Positions 44,535 through 55,964 of a stretch of DNA of 64,000 nt are shown in pieces. Each line of letters begins with the position of its first letter. The stretch's first letter is position 1. The stretch spans positions 10,150,001-10,214,000 of the forward strand of contig NC_083521.1 of the NCBI RefSeq assembly GCF_032362555.1. Direction: 5' to 3'. The stretch comes from Amyelois transitella (taxonomy: Eukaryota > Arthropoda > Insecta > Lepidoptera > Pyralidae). The position numbers were made by a program, and so were the translations under genes. A model generated the notes under the pieces. It saw only the letters and a program-made list of their open reading frames with translations, was not told the origin of the DNA and made no database searches.

Positions 44535-47500
44535 CTATACCCACGAAAATGGATCAAATGGATTGAAAATCTGAAGACGTGGCTCTTTTCGTCTGCTCCT
44601 AGCTTTTTCAGATTTGTACAAATACATTCCTCGTGACGAGGAACTGCAGGAGTAGCCTACCACGGTCTCGTTCCCACTGCACTCTCCACGCATCAGCTCG
44701 TTCCAAGATCGGCACTCTCTTCCCATTAAAGATCGATCATTCTGGACAGACTCCGAATAAAGCCTCCACGCCTGCGCATGGTCGCACTCTAAAGTGATAC
44801 TCCTGTCCCGACACTCTGGCTGCTTCACCAGCACTCCGTTCACGTACACATCAGCATGACCCACAGGATTCTCTAATCCTAAAATCCCGGCGCTAGAATG
44901 TACCACTTGGACAAACTGTGCATCATTTTTGTCCAGCCTGTATTCAGCTAATCTGACAAAACACGGTCTCGCCGGATCAAGAGCTGTAATTCTTCCAATC
45001 CTTTCCTTCAACCCTTTTTTAACCAGCTTCCCCGTGATACCTGCCACGTGGGCTCCGAGGCTGAATCCTATCAGATGTACGGCTGATAAAGGTATGCCTT
45101 CTCTGTAGACGTTTTTGATGAAGTTGTACAGCAGATTGGCTAGAGCCTTGACTCTTGACGCCGAGGAGATGTATCCTCGATGGAAGGCGAGGCGCGTATC
45201 AATGACTAAGACTATTGGGTTTTTTCTGAGTAGAGCCGTGACTAACGCTTGTGCGGCTTCGTCGTTTGGGGAGTTCAACCACCCGGGGATGTAGACTATG
45301 AGAGCGGCGGGTCGCGGGTGTTCGCGGAGGCGGAGGTGGGCGTTGGCGACGCGGTAGGAGCGGCGGCCGGTCCGGGTGAACTCCACCACGTCCAGGAGGG
45401 GCAGCTCGGAGGTGTACTGCCTGGAGAATAACACCTCCAGGGGCAGGATCTCACCTGAAAATGTTTTTTTTTATTATATGTATATTTTAAAATATTATTT
45501 TTTGATGTCTACTGTTTGCATGACATCGACGTATTTAAAATCCGAAAGCAAAATTCGTCTCGGGAATTAATGGAGACAGGGGTAGTCTTTTCCCAGCAAT
45601 GGGTCACGATATTACGGTTTACGTTTTCTTAGGCGGAAAACAAGTATGTAAAAATCATCTCACAATGCTTTTATGTAGGTACTCGATGATGGAAAATAAT
45701 TTGCTTTAATGACATCCGTAGGGCTAAATGCAATGAGTTACGTTACAATTTAAATAAAGAACAGTTTATTATAATTGTGTCACTATTTGATAATAATAAA
45801 CGCGTAGGCGACGAAAAGCAGGTCAAGCGCAGGTTCATTGCCGCTGCGGTTGAGTTACGATGCATACATACATACATAAAATCACGCCTCTTTCCCGGAG
45901 GGGTAGGCAGAGACTACCTCTTTCCACTTGCCACGATCTCTGCATACTTCTTTCGCTTCGTCCACATTCATAACTCTCTTCATACAAGCTCGGCGGTTTC
46001 GGGTACTTTTGACCTGACCCTTTACCAGGACGTCCTTAATTTGATCAAGATACGTTCGTCTAGGTCTTCCCACTCCGACCTTTCCCTCCACACTCTCCTT
46101 GTATATCTGCTTAGTCAACCTGCTTTCATTCATCCTCTCCACATGACCGAACCATCTTAACATACCCTTTTCTATTCCTGTAACTACATCTTCTTTCACA
46201 TCACAACATTCCCTTATCACGCTGTTCCTTATCCTGTCACTCAATTTCACACCCATCATACTCCTTAACGCTCTCATTTCCACTGCATTTATTCTGCTTT
46301 CATGCTTCTTTTGCCATACCCAACTTTCACTCCCATACATTAATGTCGGGACCAACACGCCCCTGTGCACAGCCAGTCGAGCCTTTTTGGATAGTTTCTG
46401 ACTGCTCATAAAGGCATGCAAAGCTCCATTCACCATGTTCCCCGCGTTCACTCTCCTTTCAATATCACTATCATACTTGCCATCTGATGTAAACTTTGAT
46501 CCTAGATATACAAACTCTTTCACTTGCTCCACTTTTTCTCCTCCAATCAAAATATTACATGCTGTCATTTCTTTCTCCATTTCAAAAACCAGTGTTTTAG
46601 TTTTACTTACGTTCACTTTCATTCCTTTCTCTTTTAAAGCTTCATGCATACAGTTTACCATCTCCTGTAACTCCTCCGCTGATGACGCCAGTATAACCTG
46701 ATCGTCGGCATAGAGCAGACATTTGACGAGTAACTCATTCATCCTTAATCCACTTTTAGACTCTTTCAAATCTGTCAAACAGCTATCCATAAATAGGTTG
46801 AACAGCCACGGTGACGCAACACATCCTTGCCTAACGCCTTTCTCAATCTTAAACCACTCAGTGTGCGCTCCGTTTATCCTGACACAAGCACTCGAATCCT
46901 CATATAAGGATTTCAGTGCTCGTATTAAGAGACTGCTCACCCCATGCATAGAAAGTGCTGACCACAATTCATTCCTCTCAACTCTGTCATAGGCCTTTTC
47001 CAGATCTACGAATGTGCAATAGACTTTTTGACTCTTGGCCAAAAACTTTTCGGCTATGCACCGCAAGGAAAAGACCTGATCAGTACATCCCATTCCCTTT
47101 CGAAATCCCGCTTGAGCATCCCATATTTTGTCATCAGTTTCATTCCTGACTCTATTAATCAATACCTTAGCATACAATTTGCCGACGACGCTAAGCAGGC
47201 TTATACCACGATAATTTTTGCAGTCCAGCTGTGACCCTTTTCCTTTGTAAAGTGGCACGATAACAGCCTTACACCAATCTTTTGGTACTCGGCCGCTTCT
47301 CCAACACAAATTGAAAAGGCAGTACAACTGACTAGCTACTACGCCTTTTCCTGCTTTAAGCATCTCGACCGACACTCTATCACACCCAGCAGCCTTTCCC
47401 GCTTTCATACTCTTAAGTGCTTCCACAATTTCGAACATTTCAATTTCGCCTTCCATCTCATTCTCTTTTTCTTCGCTATAGCAGAAATCTTTCTTATTTC

Positions 47501-50500
47501 CTTCCTTTTTTTCAAATAAACTTTCAAAATAGTCCTTCCATATCTTTAGTACACATTCTTCTCCTTTCACAACGCTACCATCCTGGCATCTGATCCTAGT
47601 CAGCTCTCTGGTTATAGTATTTCCTCGGGCTGACCTTACGGATTTCCAGAATACTTTCAGATTTGACTGAAAGTCTTCTGATAGCCTTTTATCAAAATCC
47701 TCTTTATACTCTTCTTTCTTTCTAATCACAGCTTTCTTAACCAAATCTTTCATTTTCTTATATTCCTTACGTGCTTCATTCACATCTTCATCTATAACCT
47801 CTTGCATTCTTAAGTTAGCTTTTGCTGCTAACAAATCCAGCCATGCTTTCTTCTTTAATCGCACAAGTTCTTGCACATCTTTACTCATCCACGCATTTTT
47901 GTGATTTTTTCCTTTCCTTCTTCTACTTACACCACACACTTCAACAGCTACTTTCACAATTCTTTCTTTAAATTCCTTCCATCCATCTTCAATATCGCTC
48001 ATTTCCTCTAAATCTTCAAATTCATCCTTCAGTCTATTAATATACTTCTTACCTACATCCATATCTTGCAAATTTTCTACTTTTACTCTTTCCAAAGCGC
48101 TGGTTTGCTCCCTTACCCTGTGCCGCCAGCGATTGAAGATACCCCTTATCCGGGATATCACCAGTAAATGGTCCGAGTCAATGCCAGCACCGCGATATGC
48201 ACGGGTATCCAGCACTTTGTTCTTCAATCTTTCATCTACAATCACAAAGTCTATCATACTTTTTAAAATACCTTCCACTCTTGTGTAGGTGTGGATCTCT
48301 TTATGTTGAAACATTGAGTTCGACACAAAAAGATCCCACTCTAGACAAATTTCTAATACACTTCTTCCATTATCATTCACCTTTTCGTCACCAAACGCAC
48401 CAAGCACCTTTTCATATCCATCACGCTTTACACCCACCCATCCATTAAAATCACCTAACATAATAATCTTCTCATTTGGCTTGGTAACTTTCAATACTTC
48501 TCTTACACTATTCCAGAACTCCTCGTTTTCGCTTTTTGCTGATGTTGTACCCCTCGAACCCACATCCCAAGGTGCATAAACACCTAGAACGAAGATCCGA
48601 GTGATTCCAACTTTCAGCCTAATCCATAGAAGACGAGGGCTGACACACTCATACTCATTCACGCACTCAGCCATTCGTGCAGAAAGAATTAGACCGACCC
48701 CTTGACAGCCTCGGCTGGTACTGGAAATTCCAGACCAATACGCCGTGTAAGGGCCGTGCTGCGTCGCGTCGCATCCTTTCCGCTTCGTTTCATTCACGCA
48801 CAACACATCCAAACGTCTTTCATCCATCATCTGGCATACTTCCTCAATCTTATCCTTCATTCCTCCTCTTACATTCATCGTCGCAAAGCGGCTTTCAGCA
48901 GACCGCATACCGCTCCCGCCGGGAACGAGACGTGATGGGGTGCGGACACCATCGCCGCCATCTAGGTGCTCTTTCAAAAGATTTGCATCCATGCGATTCC
49001 CACGAGACGCTAGGGAAAAATTTTGTCCGCCCCAGCAGAGCCCCGCATGCCAGGGTAAGGCTAGCCATTACCTGGGGGTCGCCCAACCCCATGGCGGAAG
49101 TGGCACGCTCGAGACTAGGCTCGCCCCTAGCCATGCATCCATCGGCGCGGCAGACCTTAGATTGGCAGCTAGCACCTATGATTATTATATTATAAAAATA
49201 TAATTAATTCGAGAGACAGCAAGTACAGCGGGATTCTGTTGAAAATCGTAAATATCCGTCGTAAGTGAACAAAATCGATTTACGATGTTACGAGTTACGA
49301 TGATGTGAGTAAAGCTTAGTTCACACATGTTACCAATGCTAATGATTAATGTTACATGATTCCAAATGTCTAAGATAAAATAAAGGTGTGTTACGTGCGC
49401 TTAGTACCTTAATTATTTATCTTTACCTTTCATCTTTACTTGGTCAAAATCAACTAACTCTTATTAATTTTCTTCTTTATGTAATTCCGGGAGAGATGAA
49501 TATAAAATTATCTTTTGCCATGCCATATATTACAAATTAGGTTTTTACTACAAATATAATGTAAAAGGCTTACTGAACAGATCTATCAATATTAAAATTA
49601 TTAATTAACTAAGTTTAAATACTTTTCAAGTTCGTGTAAACTGAGCATTATGCTAATGAATTATTTATAAGACCGTAACTTCCGATTGGCCGGAATAATT
49701 TTAGGAGTTTATTTATAAGCTTAATTAGAATAAGGAACCTTCTTATAATAAAAAATCAGTTCAAATACTTTCATAAAGCTCAGGTTTATTATTCTAATCT
49801 GACCGAACGGTTAAATCAATTTCGAACAGTTACGAAGTAAGACAAATAATTTTAAGGTGTATATAATAATGTCAAGAAATATTTTCATGAAATTCCAAAT
49901 CCAGTCTAGTTATCTGAAATTAAATATCCCTAAAAATAATTTAAAACCTTCCTTTATGAATTCTTGCTAATTATTATGTCAGAAACACATATTTTCGACA
50001 AAGACAAGACATGTCTTACATTCCTTACTCTTTTAGAATTAAAACATAAATGAATCATTCAGTACTCCATCGTTAGGTAACTACAGCTGTGATACAGACA
50101 GACAGACAGATAATGATCGCGTTGTAATGAATGGCTGCGACGGCGGAAGCATATCCGCGTGCGCCGGCGCAGCGACGCGGCGCGATCTATGTGAAAATGG
50201 CAGTTTAGCACGTACAGAACAAGAACATTTGATATTATTTATGATTATCCAAATCGCGTAAGTCCCGGTTACATTTTCACCTCTCTGGAGAGGTGGCCAG
50301 GGTTTGCTTCAACCACAAACATTGATTGGTCACTCATTCTAGTCTGACCTACTATGCCATCGCAGAGAATCCATGGGGGAATCTTGTCTATATTGCATCG
50401 TAAGTGCACTTCCTGAAACTGAAGGTTTCTATTATCCCTCGACGTTATTATCATAAGCATCAGTTAGCCATCAATAACTCTCATTTGTCTTTCAGTTGCA

Positions 50501-53082
50501 CCGTCAGAATGTCACGTGTTCAAGCGTCATAGCGGAATTTGATAATCTTAAACTATACTGAGTTTACCTAAAAATTACCTACGTTTCCATATCAAATCAA
50601 ATATGACCAATTTGTAGTGTCCGACCGAAGGTCTATTTTTGGCCGAAGCCGAAGCCGAAGCCGATTAATCGGCTATCGCCACAACCTTCGGCCGAAGCCG
50701 AAGCCGAAGCCGAAGGTTTATATTCTCTCAGCACTCAGTAATTAATTTTGTTCAATATTGTCTACAAGCTACAATTAATATTAAAATCTTTTCAAAACCT
50801 CAATATTGAAGGTTTATATATTGACTGTCTCATATACAAGTTGATGATATATCATAGAGGTGGTTGGTTTAGAGATAAACTAGCTGTTGCCCGCGACTTC
50901 GTCCGCGTAAATTTTGAGTTGAATTTTAATCATACAGTCAGATACAGACAGACAAAAAATGTAAAAAAAAAATTCTCTATCCGTTTCAGTCAAAATATTA
51001 AATGTACAGAAAAAATATTTTTACCGTTTTATTATTATATGTAGTATTTTGATTTTCAGTTTTTTTACATAAAATACTCAAACAATACAAAAAAAATATA
51101 TATATTTTTAATAATAAAAAATATCTTGTAATTGCGGGGTAGACAGAGCCAACAGACTTGAAAAGACTGAATGGCCACGTTCAGCTATTTGACTTAATGA
51201 TAGAATTGAGATTCAAAAAGTGATAGGTTGCTCGCCCATCGCCTAAAAAAGAATCCCAAGTTTGTAAGCCCATCCCTTAGTCGCCTTTCACTTATATTTA
51301 TATGTTATAGGTATAATGCCGTCGTATAATGATAAATGACTTTGAATTTTTAATTTCGTAACTTATTTGCAGGCATACTGATGCCTTGAGTTCATTCAAA
51401 TGTCGATAACTTTTTTTTTGTGAACCGATTTTGATGAAACAAACTTTAAATGTTATTCTGAGTTAAAACAAAGCAATTGGTGAAAGTTTGAAGTAAATCG
51501 GTTTAGTACTTTCGGAGATAATCGTGATCATACATACAGACAGACAGACAAGAAATTAAAAAAAAATATTTTTGCTTTCTATTATTCATTCTAAGTGTCC
51601 CTCTATGCATTTCAGTCGAAAATACTAAATGTACAGACAAAATATTTTTACTGTTTTATTATATGTATAGATAAAAGTTTGTGATTTACCTACTGGTAAA
51701 AAATAATGATTTGATTTCTTACAAAAACACTCGTTTAAATACACGTACGGACTTGTTTTGATGCATGCAATCAGCAATGTGATATTTTGACAGTGACTCC
51801 CCGCCGCCTCATGACTTTCGTAACAGTTCGTTCAATCTCGACGGTCGCTCGGACCTTCGGCGAAACCTTCGGCTTCGGCCGGATTTTGGGCCGAAGCCGA
51901 ATGTTTCGCCGAAGGTGGATTTTTTGGCCGAAGGTGGCCGAAGCCGAAGCCGAAGCCGAAGCTTCGGTCGGACACTACCAATTTGACGTTGTGTCAAATT
52001 GGTCATAAATTTAGGAACCCAGTTCTTAATCCTCTAACACGAAACAAGCACTCAAAGCGTCCAAATACCTAGAAGATATTTAGGTATTCAACCTCTTTGT
52101 GAACTACGCACTGCGAGTAGGTATTTGTTACTGGCCAGTTACAAAATGATGTTTTTTTTTAAATGTTTTTAAATGTTAAAAAAATTATACATTAATACTC
52201 GTACTACTTTATTGTGCAATGACTGCATATTCCGAGATCATAATTATTATTTCTAAGTCAGTGCATTAATATAGTTTTTCGTGTCAAGTACAATTTCATT
52301 TTTCTGCAATTGTTTCTAAGTTTCAATCCATTAGCAATCTAGTTTATTAGTTCATAAATAAACAAGCACTGTGCTTAATGCAATTCCCATGGGAATGGAG
52401 CGGAGATGTAATTTTCTAGTCACTCATAGAAAACAGAATTGGTACATGAATGTAATAGATGAGTGTAATTGCAGAGATAATTATAATTTCGAAAACATTC
52501 TGTCCGTCTTTTGTCTTAGAATTATGAAATCGAACCCGACACCACGGCTACGGCATCCGCACGCACTAAACCACACGACCATATAGCAATTTGTATTTTT
52601 GAAAAGAAAAATTACTGCATCCATTACTGCATCGAATGTATGAATTAATTTAGATAAATTGTGTAAAAGTTAACAAACTTGACAACAATATTAATTTAAT
52701 TTTAAATTAAACGAACTTAGAAAAATCGAACTTTGTTATGCTCTTATTTTTAGATAAAACTTCAACCTTAAAACGCACGTAAATTAGGTCAAGTTGAATG
52801 AACACCATCACAACCCGTCACCACCACACCGGAACAGGAAGCGCCCGTTATCACAACTTCAATAAGTTATACACACACAATATAAAATGGCGGAATAAAA
52901 AAAAAATACACACAACTGGCCGCGGCAGTTTTCACGAGCTCTTCAAAATTGCTGGCCAGGAACGGAGGGAGACCAGCAGTCAACGGGCCCAGGGTCTCTC
53001 CTGACGCGGACCCTAGGAGGGCAATAATCGCAAGGGCCCCGAGAAGGCCCGAGGAGCCAACCGGCACGGTGCGCGCGCGCAT
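44535..53082 (-). CDS. Secreted lipase of the pancreatic-lipase/phospholipase A1 family (2 coding exons)
   Basis: Exon 1 is 53082-52914, exon 2 is 45454-44535. The donor (TT/GTGTGT) and acceptor (TTTCAG/GTGAG) join in phase 1, creating a Cys codon, for 362 residues. Residues 1-28 form a signal peptide (core LLGALAIIALLG). The catalytic triad is visible: Ser188 in GFSLGAHVAG, Asp216 in ALDPARP, His282 in ECDHAQAW. The usual oxyanion-side HGW is PGW here (YIPGWLNS). Such enzymes hydrolyse acylglycerols or phospholipid sn-1 esters outside the cell; the substrate cannot be told. An out-of-frame ATG lies 17 bases before the start. The 7.46-kb intron carries the RTE and hAT elements. The gene converges on the channel gene, with 276 bases between stop codons. 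Confidence 0.85.
45863..49291 (-). mobile_element. Full-length RTE-clade non-LTR retrotransposon
   Basis: 3.43 kb flanked by GAGTTACGATG at 45852-45862 and 49292-49302. The 3' end (low coordinates) has the short TATG repeat typical of RTE elements; the 5' leader is about 300 bases. The ORF is uninterrupted. It lies in the lipase intron in the same orientation as that gene. Probable source family for the many 3'-end fragments in this window. Confidence 0.85.
45882..48992 (-). CDS. RTE endonuclease-reverse transcriptase, intact ORF
   Basis: 1036 residues. The N-terminal apurinic-like endonuclease has Asn40, Glu68 (VNETK), GDFNGWVG (180-187) and SDHLL (273-277). A central lysine-rich linker follows. 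The reverse transcriptase shows KNYRGISLL (~592), Asp663 in VDLEKAYD, RQGCVASPW (~721) and YADD (761-764). The C-terminal region ends a few bases before the 3' tail. It nicks target DNA and copies its own RNA onto it. No gag-like ORF1 exists, as is normal for RTE. Upstream, 49134-48895 is open in another frame and is probably leader. All catalytic residues are present, so activity is possible. Confidence 0.9.
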   Translation of the reverse strand: MDANLLKEHLDGGDGVRTPSRLVPGGSGMRSAESRFATMNVRGGMKDKIEEVCQMMDERRLDVLCVNETKRKGCDATQHGPYTAYWSGISSTSRGCQGVGLILSARMAECVNEYECVSPRLLWIRLKVGITRIFVLGVYAPWDVGSRGTTSAKSENEEFWNSVREVLKVTKPNEKIIMLGDFNGWVGVKRDGYEKVLGAFGDEKVNDNGRSVLEICLEWDLFVSNSMFQHKEIHTYTRVEGILKSMIDFVIVDERLKNKVLDTRAYRGAGIDSDHLLVISRIRGIFNRWRHRVREQTSALERVKVENLQDMDVGKKYINRLKDEFEDLEEMSDIEDGWKEFKERIVKVAVEVCGVSRRRKGKNHKNAWMSKDVQELVRLKKKAWLDLLAAKANLRMQEVIDEDVNEARKEYKKMKDLVKKAVIRKKEEYKEDFDKRLSEDFQSNLKVFWKSVRSARGNTITRELTRIRCQDGSVVKGEECVLKIWKDYFESLFEKKEGNKKDFCYSEEKENEMEGEIEMFEIVEALKSMKAGKAAGCDRVSVEMLKAGKGVVASQLYCLFNLCWRSGRVPKDWCKAVIVPLYKGKGSQLDCKNYRGISLLSVVGKLYAKVLINRVRNETDDKIWDAQAGFRKGMGCTDQVFSLRCIAEKFLAKSQKVYCTFVDLEKAYDRVERNELWSALSMHGVSSLLIRALKSLYEDSSACVRINGAHTEWFKIEKGVRQGCVASPWLFNLFMDSCLTDLKESKSGLRMNELLVKCLLYADDQVILASSAEELQEMVNCMHEALKEKGMKVNVSKTKTLVFEMEKEMTACNILIGGEKVEQVKEFVYLGSKFTSDGKYDSDIERRVNAGNMVNGALHAFMSSQKLSKKARLAVHRGVLVPTLMYGSESWVWQKKHESRINAVEMRALRSMMGVKLSDRIRNSVIRECCDVKEDVVTGIEKGMLRWFGHVERMNESRLTKQIYKESVEGKVGVGRPRRTYLDQIKDVLVKGQVKSTRNRRACMKRVMNVDEAKEVCRDRGKWKEVVSAYPSGKEA
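49303..50280. other. AT-rich intron sequence with a small GC block
   Basis: Mostly unique AT-rich DNA, with no coding signal on either strand. A GC-rich block lies near 50125-50190 (GCGTGCGCCGGCGCAGCGAC), preceded by a short CAGA repeat. Confidence 0.4.
50281..50412 (-). other. Candidate symmetric (0-0) exon of unknown gene or repeat
   Basis: 44 open codons bounded by an acceptor (TTTCAG at the 50413 side) and a donor (GAG/GTGAAA). The other two frames have stops. The peptide (EVHLRCNIDKIPPWILCDG...) is not lipase-like, and its phase does not fit the lipase junction, so it is not needed for that protein. It may be a fossil fragment of a repeat. Confidence 0.2.
50615..51977. mobile_element. 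hAT-type DNA transposon, non-autonomous, 1363 bp
   Basis: 16-bp perfect terminal inverted repeats (TAGTGTCCGACCGAAG) and an 8-bp target duplication, CCAATTTG, at 50607-50614 and 51978-51985. Eight-base duplications and clustered subterminal motifs are hAT features. Arrays of CCGAAG/TTCGGC occupy about 50640-50716 and 51855-51975. No transposase ORF. The interior holds a SINE fragment and two similar LINE- or Helitron-like segments (50930-51055, 51530-51675). Confidence 0.8.
51121..51290 (-). mobile_element. SINE fragment nested in the hAT element
   Basis: TTGCGGGGTAGACAGAGCC to TAGTCGCCTTTCA. Both the tail and the head are missing. Confidence 0.65.
51986..52797. other. Unique AT-rich lipase intron sequence
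   Basis: Begins with the right half of a palindrome that the hAT element interrupts. No exon, no recognised repeat; a short ORF at 52371-52586 has no domain. Confidence 0.4.
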
Positions 53083-53847
53083 CGCATATACCTCCCATCG
53101 CTTACGTAACGGTAATATAAACAATGAGATTTGTAGAATACCCTTGATTCGATGTTTAGCATTTTTGTGGTTCTGTCAGCGGGAGCTAACAGCTGATTTA
53201 GGTGTTTGATTTGCAACTTTATTTCATTGAAATAATAGCTAGACTTGAATGAGTATGATAATTGTTACTTTTGTCTGATCGCAGTTATTGTGTTGGAATT
53301 TGTCTAAAAACACAAATTGCACCCGATCGTAAGCCAAATCAAAACCACGATCTGTCCAGAACCGCTGACCTACATAACTAAAGTATGTTTATACTAATTC
53401 AAATTATGTGGCCAAAAACTTGTCCAGTACTTTTAAGCCAATTGTGTAATGGGTGGCTATAGCACTCAGGCTATTCAAATTCAGACAACGTCTCAAATCT
53501 CACAAAATAATCAAAGTAGTATATTTTTGGCAACATGTCATTACTTAGGTAATTAGTGAACTAACAAAGAAAATCAAAAAGACGAATGCAACATGCTACA
53601 TTTTCATAAACCACACGACTCTTGATTCCTGACCTTCCAGCGACCTCGGCATGGCCAGATTTATTCTGTTGTTAGCGTGACCACATGTTGGAGAGCAATT
53701 ACACAGTGTTGATAAATGTATGACAAGCAAGGGTCACAGAATAATACAAGTCATGAGTGAAAAAGAAATGTAATTTCTGCACAGTCAAAAGCAAAAAATA
53801 TTTCAGACCTGCCATAGACTATTATTTTATGACGAGATCTCTATGCC
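53083..53847. other. 5' flank of the lipase gene
   Basis: Must contain the minus-strand lipase promoter. No clear initiator was chosen and no repeats were recognised. Confidence 0.4.
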
Positions 53848-54050
53848 ACAAGTCACAACAACAAATCACGCGCCACTATCAGTCAAAAACAGCGTATATT
53901 CTAAATCGCGCAAGCAAAGATTTCACGGATATACAACCTCCGACACAACATCGTCGGAGCCGCGGTTCCCCAGGCATTACACCTAGCCTGGCGGAAGATC
54001 TTTCCTTTGGCGGTCGAGCCGAACTATTGTACCCGTTACAATTTAAATCG
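53848..54050 (-). repeat. Interspersed repeat family Z, copy 3
   Basis: CACTATCAGTCAAAAACAGC, TCGCGCAAGCAAAGATTTC and CGTCGGAGCCGCGGTTCCC. Same orientation as copies 2 and 4. Confidence 0.65.
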
Positions 54051-54825
54051 TGTTTCTGCCAATAAAATCGTAATTACTTACTTAGAAATAAAATCATCAA
54101 CATTATTCGTACGTTACTTCAATACAAAAGCATGAACAAAGTTCATAGAGGTGCATGTTATGGTGATAACATTATGTAATCAGCGCATTTGTGATGTCTA
54201 CTCAATTTGATAACGAAAGCCCTTACAAATATTATACCCAAATGCAATGAAAGTCTGTCTGTCTGTTTGTTCCGCTTTCACAGCTAAACCACTGGACCGA
54301 TTCAAATGAAATTTGGTATGCATCTAGACAAATATAGGATACTCTTTTTTCAAAAATCAATCCCAAATTTCTAAAATGGGAGGTGAAAGTTTGTATAAAC
54401 ATCAATATAATATCAATAATGCTACCAGTGTGAAGCCGGTCGCTAGTATTTATCATAATTTGATGACTTGCGTTTTGAATGTACGTGAGTTTTTGATGAT
54501 TTGCAATTGATGATTCATTAGCGGAGATTATCACAGCCTTTTCAATGTAAATAACCGTGATATTTACAATACGGCCTGCTCGTCGTGACGGGCGGCAAGG
54601 ATGAGTGGAGTGCATCACAAAGCTTCTTCAATTATTTGACAATGACCTTATATGGTGTTTCCTGATTAACAAATAAATTGACGTGTTATGCTTTGTCCTA
54701 ATTTTGAAGCAAGATTGTGGATTTGACTACTCCGTAAAAGATAAAGACGTGATTGTTTGTATGTATTGAAGGCAATTTGGCAATAAGCTAGCAATAAGCA
54801 GACTTTAAAATCTTTCCTAAATCGT
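54051..54825. other. Unique intergenic sequence
   Basis: Contains a diverged repeat end (CCGATTCAAATGAAATTTGG near 54298) and a SINE tail word near 54725 (ACTCCGTAAAAGATAAAGAC). No gene. Confidence 0.4.
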
Positions 54826-55035
54826 TGCATAAGTCACAAAAACGAAATCACGGGACACTATCAGTCAAAGAATAGTGAAAAGTCTAAATCGCGCAAGCAA
54901 AGATTTCACGGACTGGCGCATACATACAACCTCCGACACATAATCGTCGGAGCCGCGGTTCCCCAGGCATCACACCTAGCCTGGCGGAAGATCTTCCCTT
55001 TGGTGGCGGTCGAGCCGAATCATTGCTCTCGCTAC
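54826..55035 (-). repeat. Interspersed repeat family Z, copy 4
   Basis: The best-preserved copy, beginning AAGTCACAAAAACGAAATC and ending CATTGCTCTCGCTACA. Confidence 0.65.
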
Positions 55036-55964
55036 ATTGGTATCAGTTCAAGCAAGTAGCTTACTTTAAAAAAATAAAAATTAAATCTATTCGCAGCATG
55101 TAAAATGTCGTTTTTATTGTCTGTGGTAGATCTGAGTATCAAAACAACCTTATTAAAGGCGAGAGTGGAAGATGTCAATAATAATCTTTGGAGCGACATT
55201 CTTTACATCAGTAATGAAATATGAATTTGTCTAAGTACATTGTAATAACTGGTAATTACTTTGAATAACAGTGGGAATCTACCACAGTTAGATTTGAAAT
55301 AATGCTAATAAAACGACCGGAAACATGGCGGCATTGGTGCCCCTGCACGCTAAGTAAATTTAATTTGATAACAAATATATAGCAACGACATTGCTTTGTT
55401 GGAATAAATAGATTCGCAAAGAATAAACTTAACTTTGATTCTGCGTAGAAGGCAGCTTTATCACTTTATGCCATCTCATCACCCTGGCGTACTCACCTCT
55501 CGAGAAAGGTGCCCGTTATGTCCATGATTATGATCCTGGCTTGGGCAAGTTTGTCTGTATGTCTTCACCTTTGCAGAGGACATTAACTTATTGGATCATG
55601 ATTAAACAGATTTAGTTATCTAAATGTTAAGGTTTCCTTGCGACGTATTATCCCCCACCGCAAGAGCATCAATTAGCACTCAAACTAATGTACGTAACTC
55701 AGAAAGGAGTCATGGATAAACGACCTTTTTTTCAATGGTAGGTACAATATTGTTGACTAACAATCACTAGAATCATTTTAAAAGTCCGATTCAAATAAGG
55801 CAATAAAGATGGAGGCCGCGTGAGTATGTCTCGGCTACTAAGTAGCATAAGTGGCATTACTTATACCAATAATGTCGTAACGATCGTGATACAAAGGTAT
55901 TATGTTCAGGATCGGTCAGTGCACGGCATAAGTATTCAAAAGATTAAGTTTGTCTTATTATCAG
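55036..55964. other. Unique intergenic sequence
   Basis: No ORF with domain or splice support and no recognised repeat. Confidence 0.4.

Noticed and set aside
48895-49134. A separate ORF1 upstream of the RTE ORF
   Set aside because: 79 codons in another frame, overlapping the main ORF start; no gag or zinc-knuckle motif. More likely leader sequence.
46435-49203. Several plus-strand ORFs of 60-170 codons
   Set aside because: They are antisense shadows of the RTE ORF.
50640-50716. A CRISPR-like array (regular CCGAAG repeats)
   Set aside because: Eukaryotic DNA, 6-bp units without spacers, inside a transposon with TIRs and TSD.
52949-53209. Plus-strand 86-codon ORF over lipase exon 1
   Set aside because: Antisense of the signal-peptide exon; the minus frame has a clear signal peptide and joins exon 2 in phase.
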